Shown piece after piece: positions 44,994 to 49,488 of a stretch of DNA of 49,488 nt. A program made the position numbers and the translations under genes. Source of the DNA: Elainella sp. Prado103 (GTDB taxonomy: Bacteria > Cyanobacteriota > Cyanobacteriia > Elainellales > Elainellaceae); the NCBI GenBank assembly GCA_025454395.1, contig JALOOM010000075.1, positions 1 through 49,488 of the forward strand, read 5' to 3'. How positions within the stretch are numbered: position 1 is the stretch's first letter; each line of letters begins with the position of its first letter. The notes beneath the pieces were generated by a model that was not told where the DNA came from, made no database searches, and saw only the letters and a list, made by a program, of their open reading frames with translations.

Positions 44994-46409
44994 ATGAAAA
45001 CTTGCTCCATCCAAACCCAACTGCTTTCTGAAATTCAAGCTTGTTTGCAGCTTGCCCTACCGCTGGCGGGAGCCCAACTGGCTCAAGCGGCCACTGCCTT
45101 TGTCGATACGCTCATGATGGGAATGTTGGGCAGTGCGATTTTGGGAGCAGGTGGCTTAGGAGCATCGATTTTTCAATCTGTGATTCTAGTCAGCAGTGGG
45201 ATTGTGGCGGCTCTCAGTCCGATCGTTGCTTCTGCCTATGGGGCGCAACAGCCCGGTCGCATCCGTAAAGCGGTGCAGCAGGGGGTGTGGCTAGCCTTGC
45301 TGCTGGCTCTACCGATCGTCGGCTTGCTGGTCTGGGCTGATCAGTGGTTACCCTGGTTGGGTCAATCTCCAGCTACCATCCAGCTTGCCATGCCTTATCT
45401 GCGATCGATCGCTTGGGGGGTGGTGCCGGTCTTAGTATTCGCGGTGTTGCGTAACTTTGTGGCAGCGCTTTCGGATCCACGCCCGGTGATTCTGATCGTG
45501 GTGGTGGGTACCTTGTTCAACATTGTGGCTAACTATGTCCTGATGTTTGGCAAATTGGGTTTACCCGCCCTAGGGCTAGCTGGAATTGGTTGGGCTAGTG
45601 CGCTCTCCCTCTGGGGGATGTTGGCAGCCATTATCGGCTACATTGCTAGTCAACCACGCTACCGCTTCTATCAAGTCTTTCGAGGGTGGTGGCGATTTGA
45701 GCCTGCTATGTTTCAAGAACTGCTGCGGCTCGGATTACCGATCGGGGTGCTTTCAGCGGTTGAAACCGGTATGTTTCTGCTCACCATGTTACTGATGGGA
45801 ACCTTGGGGACGATCGCCCTAGCTGCCCATCAGGTCGTGCTCCAAACCGCTGCGATTACCTTTATGGTGCCGTTAGGCATTTCTCTGGCGACTACCATCC
45901 GGGTTGGACAGCAGCTTGGACAACAGAACCGATCTGGAGCACGCTTGGCTGGACTCGTGGGGATTGGGATTGCTACGCTCTTTATGAGTCTGATGGGGAT
46001 GCTGTTCTGGTTGCTGCCTGAGCGGATCATCGGACTTTATCTCGACCTGGATCGACCTGATAATGCTGCTGTCATCACCCTGGCCCAGCAACTACTGCAA
46101 GTAGCGGCCGTGTTTCAAGTGGTGGATGGTATTCAGGTTTGTGCCACAGGGGCCCTGCGAGGGCTCAAAGATACTCAGATCCCCATGCTGATTGGCATCA
46201 TCGCTTACTGGGGAATTGGTTTAACCAGTGGGTATTGGCTAGGCATCGCATGGGCATGGGGCGGCGTGGGCTTGTGGTGGGGGCTGGCGATCGGGCTGGC
46301 GGTGGCGGCTGTCGTCTTAACCTGGCGATTTTGTACGATGCCGTTGCAGCAACTCAAGATCGGGCTCCCCGATACCGCAATTGAGACTTCAGCCGGAACA
46401 GATGATTAA
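44994..46409 (+). CDS. MATE-family multidrug/toxin efflux transporter
   Basis: The 471 residues form about twelve membrane helices in two homologous bundles, as in NorM-type MATE exporters that use Na+ or H+ gradients. Family features are LALPLAGAQLAQAATAFVDTLMMG in helix 1, IVAALSPIVASAYGAQQ after helix 2, the mirrored LRLGLPIGVLSAVETGMF opening the second half, and GISLATTIRVGQQLGQ. The start is ATG (MKTCSIQ) with no strong ribosome-binding site; the next good start is inside helix 1, so this one is retained. Its 3' end overlaps the convergent K+ channel gene by 56 bases. The substrate cannot be read. Confidence 0.95.
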   Translation: MKTCSIQTQLLSEIQACLQLALPLAGAQLAQAATAFVDTLMMGMLGSAILGAGGLGASIFQSVILVSSGIVAALSPIVASAYGAQQPGRIRKAVQQGVWLALLLALPIVGLLVWADQWLPWLGQSPATIQLAMPYLRSIAWGVVPVLVFAVLRNFVAALSDPRPVILIVVVGTLFNIVANYVLMFGKLGLPALGLAGIGWASALSLWGMLAAIIGYIASQPRYRFYQVFRGWWRFEPAMFQELLRLGLPIGVLSAVETGMFLLTMLLMGTLGTIALAAHQVVLQTAAITFMVPLGISLATTIRVGQQLGQQNRSGARLAGLVGIGIATLFMSLMGMLFWLLPERIIGLYLDLDRPDNAAVITLAQQLLQVAAVFQVVDGIQVCATGALRGLKDTQIPMLIGIIAYWGIGLTSGYWLGIAWAWGGVGLWWGLAIGLAVAAVVLTWRFCTMPLQQLKIGLPDTAIETSAGTDD

Positions 46410-47406
46410 ACTTGGGAATATCGCCACGATGCCCTAAAACGATGACAATATCTTTGGCTAGTAATGGCAGGTCGTGATCAGGGTGAGTAATGATTTCCCC
46501 ATCCGATTTCCGCAAAGCGACCACAATGAAGGTTCCTTTACCCCGCACTTCTAGATCACCGATCGTTTTACCCAGCAAGGGCGAATCGGCTGGAATAATC
46601 AGTTCATCCACCTGCACATCAATTTGGGCCAACAGCTCGTTGAGACGGGTGCGTTCCTCACTCTGATCCAAAAATTCTAAGGCATTGGGGTGGGTGATCA
46701 GATTGGCCATCCGCATCCCACTAATACTGGCTGGAGACACTACATGATCAGCGCCTGCTAATTTCAACTTTTTTTCGGTACTGGGCATTTCTCCACGAGC
46801 CACAATTTCTAGATTGGGGTTAAGCCCACGAGCGGTTAAGGTAATAAACACATTGGAGGCATCATCGGGTAACACGGTTGCTAGCACTCTGGCCCGCTCA
46901 ATACCAGCCGCCAGCAAAGTATATTCCTCGGTTGCATTGCCTTCATAAACTCGAAACCCGTTTTCTTCGGCGCTATTGAGTCGATCGATATCATTATCGA
47001 TGATGACAAAATCCTGACCCGCTTCAGTCAATTTACGCGCCAATACCTGCCCAATCCGTCCATAACCGCAGACGATCGCATGTTGTGACAAGTTGGCCAA
47101 ATCTTTATTCTTGCGGCGATGTTCTAACACCTGCTTAATTTCCCCTTCAGCGAGCATTTGAACAAATCCCCCCACAGTGTAAACGGCAGCCGACGAACCA
47201 GCCACAATCACGAAAATTGTAAAAATCCGTTGCGCTGGCGAAACTGGGCAAAACTCTCCAAACCCGACCCCAAAAATCGTGATCACCACCATATAAATGG
47301 CATCAAGGGGGGCACAGTCAAACAGCATGTAACCGATCGCCGCTCCAATCAAGGTGCTGGCGAATAAAATTCCGCCGGTCAGAATACGTCGTAACGGCGA
47401 CTGCAT
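46354..47406 (-). CDS. potassium channel with RCK (TrkA-N/TrkA-C) domains
   Basis: The 350 residues have two helices (about 8-30 and 60-84) flanking a pore loop with filter TIFGVGFGE in place of the usual TVGYGD. They are followed by an RCK/TrkA-N nucleotide-binding domain (AIVCGYGRIGQVLARKL, GxGxxG, about 109-125, with FVIIDND acidic end). A TrkA-C domain (about 255-340; ELIIPADSPLLGKTIGDLEV) completes it. The architecture resembles MthK-type ligand-gated channels. GVGFGE-type filters seem recurrent in cyanobacteria (recall), so K+ selectivity is likely but not proven. The C-terminus shares 56 bases with the opposite-strand MATE 3' end. Confidence 0.92.
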   Translation of the reverse strand: MQSPLRRILTGGILFASTLIGAAIGYMLFDCAPLDAIYMVVITIFGVGFGEFCPVSPAQRIFTIFVIVAGSSAAVYTVGGFVQMLAEGEIKQVLEHRRKNKDLANLSQHAIVCGYGRIGQVLARKLTEAGQDFVIIDNDIDRLNSAEENGFRVYEGNATEEYTLLAAGIERARVLATVLPDDASNVFITLTARGLNPNLEIVARGEMPSTEKKLKLAGADHVVSPASISGMRMANLITHPNALEFLDQSEERTRLNELLAQIDVQVDELIIPADSPLLGKTIGDLEVRGKGTFIVVALRKSDGEIITHPDHDLPLLAKDIVIVLGHRGDIPKFNHLFRLKSQLRYRGARS

Positions 47407-47707
47407 GATCTACTCCTCTGTCAACCTACGATCTGGCGGAATCTGGCGGAATCTGACGGACTTGCTCTTGCAGCTTAACCTTGCTACGAGGGACTTGGTG
47501 TCACTCAAACTACGCCTCCCGCGTCAAAATCTTGGATCGCCAGTTCCATAGAAGGGCGCAGGGTCAGCCTGTTGGGAAAATCAAGTCAACCTCTAGCCCC
47601 AACCGTCTTCCCTCACTCAGGGAGCGAAAAAGGAGTAAAAGTTTAAGATATTTTAAGCAATAATGTTAAGAAATATCTCATTCTCTTCCTTCAGGTAGAA
47701 GCACCCC
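47407..47707. other. divergent spacer with 10-bp repeat
   Basis: Three copies of ATCTGGCGGA-type units lie at 47431-47460. The rest should hold promoters for the channel gene and the following membrane-protein gene. No further structure was recognised. Confidence 0.6.
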
Positions 47708-48394
47708 ATGCCATTTTTTAATTCATCAGAGCCTATTCTCCGTTTCAAACAAGAAACACTAGACTTTCAAGATCAGGTTGGATTGTGGCAAATTCACTGG
47801 CAATGGGGCGATCGAACCATTTCTCGCTTTTACACTCGGATCGATCAGATTTTTCTACTGTGGGGAATGATCACTGCCCTCATTTTCGGAGTGGCGCAAT
47901 TTTGTCAGATTACTTGGACTACTCAGGCGCTAGTCTGGACTGGACTGACCTTACTAGGGGTGCTCGGCATGGGGCTACTAGCCTGGTTCTGGGTCAGTGT
48001 TGAGCGGCTTCGCTGGTTGATCTACAGTTGGGCAGGGCTGATGATCCTCGGCATTCTTTACACCGATCTCTGCATTTTGGCAGGGCAATGGCAATTGTCT
48101 CCCTATCTCTGTTCCGTTTGGTTAGGGCTCAGTGCGCTCGGCTACCTCTTGATGGGCTGGGGGATGCGCTCCCGCACCTTTTTGTTGACTGCTGGCTTCC
48201 ACTTGTCCGCAATTCCGCTTTTACCCTACACCGGACACTGGCAATTCATAATGACTGGGCTGGTGATCGCTGGCTGTTTGCTGTTCCTGTCTGAAGTGCA
48301 ATGGGATATGCGTCCACCGATCGAGTTCGCAGTTTTAACGGTGGAACAGCGGCAGTTCAATCATACCCAACAGCAAAAACGCCGGATCGGTTAG
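47708..48394 (+). CDS. conserved membrane protein of unknown function
   Basis: The 228 residues begin with a soluble stretch of about 45 (MPFFNSSEPILRFKQETLDF...DRTISRFYTR). About six hydrophobic helices follow (about 47-65, 72-96, 103-125, 131-150, 157-177 and 181-200) and then a polar C-terminus. Trp is frequent. I do not recognise a family with a known role; similar proteins occur in other cyanobacteria as far as I recall. The gene lies 155 bases before rpsO on the same strand and could share its transcript, but the spacer argues against tight coupling. Confidence 0.75.
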   Translation: MPFFNSSEPILRFKQETLDFQDQVGLWQIHWQWGDRTISRFYTRIDQIFLLWGMITALIFGVAQFCQITWTTQALVWTGLTLLGVLGMGLLAWFWVSVERLRWLIYSWAGLMILGILYTDLCILAGQWQLSPYLCSVWLGLSALGYLLMGWGMRSRTFLLTAGFHLSAIPLLPYTGHWQFIMTGLVIAGCLLFLSEVQWDMRPPIEFAVLTVEQRQFNHTQQQKRRIG

Positions 48395-48549
48395 CTCGGA
48401 ATTGACGCGGCGAATTCAGAGTAACAGCGGGCTGAAAGGATGAGCCCCAGACATTGCTGAGATATTCTCTGGCTGCTTTTTCCCAATTGCGAGCTTCCTG
48501 TGATAGTATGAGTGACTGGGTTTATATCAAGTAGGGATCAATCACTTTC

Positions 48550-48819
48550 ATGACACTGCTGCAAGCACGTAAGCAAGAAATCATCTCGGATTATCAAGTC
48601 CATGAGACTGACACCGGATCCGCAGATGTTCAGGTCGCCATCCTGACCGAGCGGATCAACCGCCTCAGCGCCCACCTCAAAATTAACAAAAAAGATCACG
48701 CCTCTCGTCGAGGTCTACTAAAAATGATTGGGCAACGTAAGCGGCTCCTGGCTTACATTCTGAAGCATAATCCCGATCGCTACCGTGCTTTGATTACCCG
48801 CCTAGGTATTCGCGGTTAA
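48550..48819 (+). CDS. rpsO: 30S ribosomal protein S15
   Basis: S15 binds the central domain of 16S rRNA early in 30S assembly. The 89 residues show the family pattern [29 protein letters not shown], then [15 protein letters not shown] and RRKRLLAYI-like basic helices (here [18 protein letters not shown]). The length is exactly normal. An AGGGA ribosome-binding site lies about 12 bases upstream. The 43-base gap to the PAM68-like gene suggests one transcript, an order also seen in Synechocystis as I recall (ssl1784-sll0933). Confidence 0.98.
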   Translation: MTLLQARKQEIISDYQVHETDTGSADVQVAILTERINRLSAHLKINKKDHASRRGLLKMIGQRKRLLAYILKHNPDRYRALITRLGIRG

Positions 48820-48871
48820 ACACTTGCTCAATCGCTAAAGTTTATGCGGGGCTTCTTTTGGAGTGAATTTC

Positions 48872-49411
48872 ATGGCTGCCAAGTCAAAGCAAGACGGCAA
48901 CGATCCGGCTAACTCTGCGAACCGTAAGGCGATGCCTTTTGAGCCACGCACCACGCAGAGCGAGAAAAAATCGGTGAAGAAATCGGCTCCGAAGCCGATC
49001 GTTCCGTCTAGCGTTCAGCCCAGTCAAAAAGCTCAAACCAGTCAAAAAGCTCAAACCAGTCAGACCAGTCAAAAAGGAAAAGCGAGGGCTCAGACGACAT
49101 CGGGGCAAATTCCAGAGGTCGTGAGTCGCCGGATGGTCAAGCGGATCGCGCTCTTTTGCGGCATTCCTAGTGCTTTAGGAATGTCCACCTTCGTGCTCAG
49201 CTATCTGGTTGTCCGAAATGAATGGGCGGAGCTACCGACCTATGCCGTCCTACTGGTTAGTTTGGGCTGGTTTGGGCTGGGTGTTTTAGGGGTGAGTTAT
49301 GGATTGCTCTCAGCCTCCTGGGACGAAGACGAGCCTGGTAGTGCCCTAGGAGTGAATGAATTTAAGCTCAATTTTAGGCGGATGGTAGCTGCCTGGAAAG
49401 AAAATCGTTAG
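48872..49411 (+). CDS. PAM68-family photosystem II assembly protein
   Basis: PAM68 (DUF3464) helps early photosystem II assembly by acting with the reaction-centre complex. The product has a hydrophilic, Lys/Ser/Gln-rich N-terminus (about 1-90) with a QKAQTS tandem repeat from 18-bp DNA units (49021-49056). A basic segment SRRMVKRIA and two membrane helices follow (about 95-118 and 124-148). After these is the family-typical GVSYGLLSASWDEDEPGS and a terminal FRRMVAAWKENR. I prefer the start MAAKSK (48872); the open frame begins three codons earlier. Confidence 0.92.
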   Translation: MAAKSKQDGNDPANSANRKAMPFEPRTTQSEKKSVKKSAPKPIVPSSVQPSQKAQTSQKAQTSQTSQKGKARAQTTSGQIPEVVSRRMVKRIALFCGIPSALGMSTFVLSYLVVRNEWAELPTYAVLLVSLGWFGLGVLGVSYGLLSASWDEDEPGSALGVNEFKLNFRRMVAAWKENR

Positions 49412-49428
49412 GGCAGGTTAAACGAAAT

Positions 49429-49458
49429 CTCAAATCACCCCAGCTCAAATCACCCCAG
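49429..49458. repeat. 15-bp tandem duplication
   Basis: CTCAAATCACCCCAG occurs twice just after the PAM68-like gene. More GGTCGCAGG echoes reach the window end. Confidence 0.9.
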
Positions 49459-49488
49459 CATAGAGGTCGCAGGTATACGGGTCGCAGG

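Noticed and set aside
44801-45031. 76-codon open frame before MATE
   Set aside because: TTG start, overlaps the MATE start and has no family features.

Overview
The window comes from a cyanobacterium, probably a motile filamentous one. The evidence is psaK (photosystem I), a PAM68-type photosystem II assembly protein next to rpsO, a magnesium-chelatase H subunit, a pheophorbide-a-oxygenase-like Rieske protein, an HpsE-type glycosyltransferase and a complete pili/phototaxis-type chemotaxis operon. The palindrome GCGATCGC (HIP1, for example 2827-2834 and 36352-36359) and its core CGATCG are scattered throughout, as is typical of cyanobacteria.

Layout. 1-185: remnant of an integron-type integrase. 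296-6893: housekeeping genes dnaA, rnhA, ackA, psaK, a peptide-type ABC permease and tsaB. 7173-10942: a WG-repeat lipoprotein, a decayed IS982-like transposase and two GT2 glycosyltransferases. 11048-14560 (minus): a histidine kinase, a response regulator and a REC-PAS-GGDEF diguanylate cyclase in one tight operon. 15003-19645: a BchH/ChlH-like chelatase subunit with a frameshifted IS4-like transposase remnant in front of it. 19829-25738: a Rieske oxygenase, an FG-GAP/RTX protein, a broken STAND/TPR-type gene and a toxin-antitoxin pair. 26031-29129: nadA and ftsH. 29905-40248: a six-gene operon in the order PatA-like regulator, CheY, CheW, MCP, a stand-alone sensor-like protein, hybrid CheA. 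40626-49411: a peptidoglycan-binding protein, a glycosyltransferase-like protein, a 1.7 kb repeat-rich spacer, a MATE transporter overlapping a K+ channel with RCK domains, a membrane protein, rpsO and the PAM68-like gene.

How genes work together. The kinase, response regulator and GGDEF genes look like one phosphorelay ending in c-di-GMP. The 30-40 kb operon has every part needed for a type IV pilus taxis pathway plus one extra soluble protein. HpsE and the other glycosyltransferases fit polysaccharide production that often goes with gliding.

The most distinctive features are these. (1) Direct tandem repeats with 10-21 bp units, very often 15 bp, occur in more than twenty places, both inside genes (mostly in frame) and between them. 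(2) An orphan conserved sensor-like protein lies between the MCP and CheA. (3) A STAND-type gene appears to have lost its NTPase core and carries a frameshifting 20-bp duplication. (4) The histidine kinase has a roughly 100-residue insertion within its dimerisation domain. No tRNA, rRNA or CRISPR array was seen.
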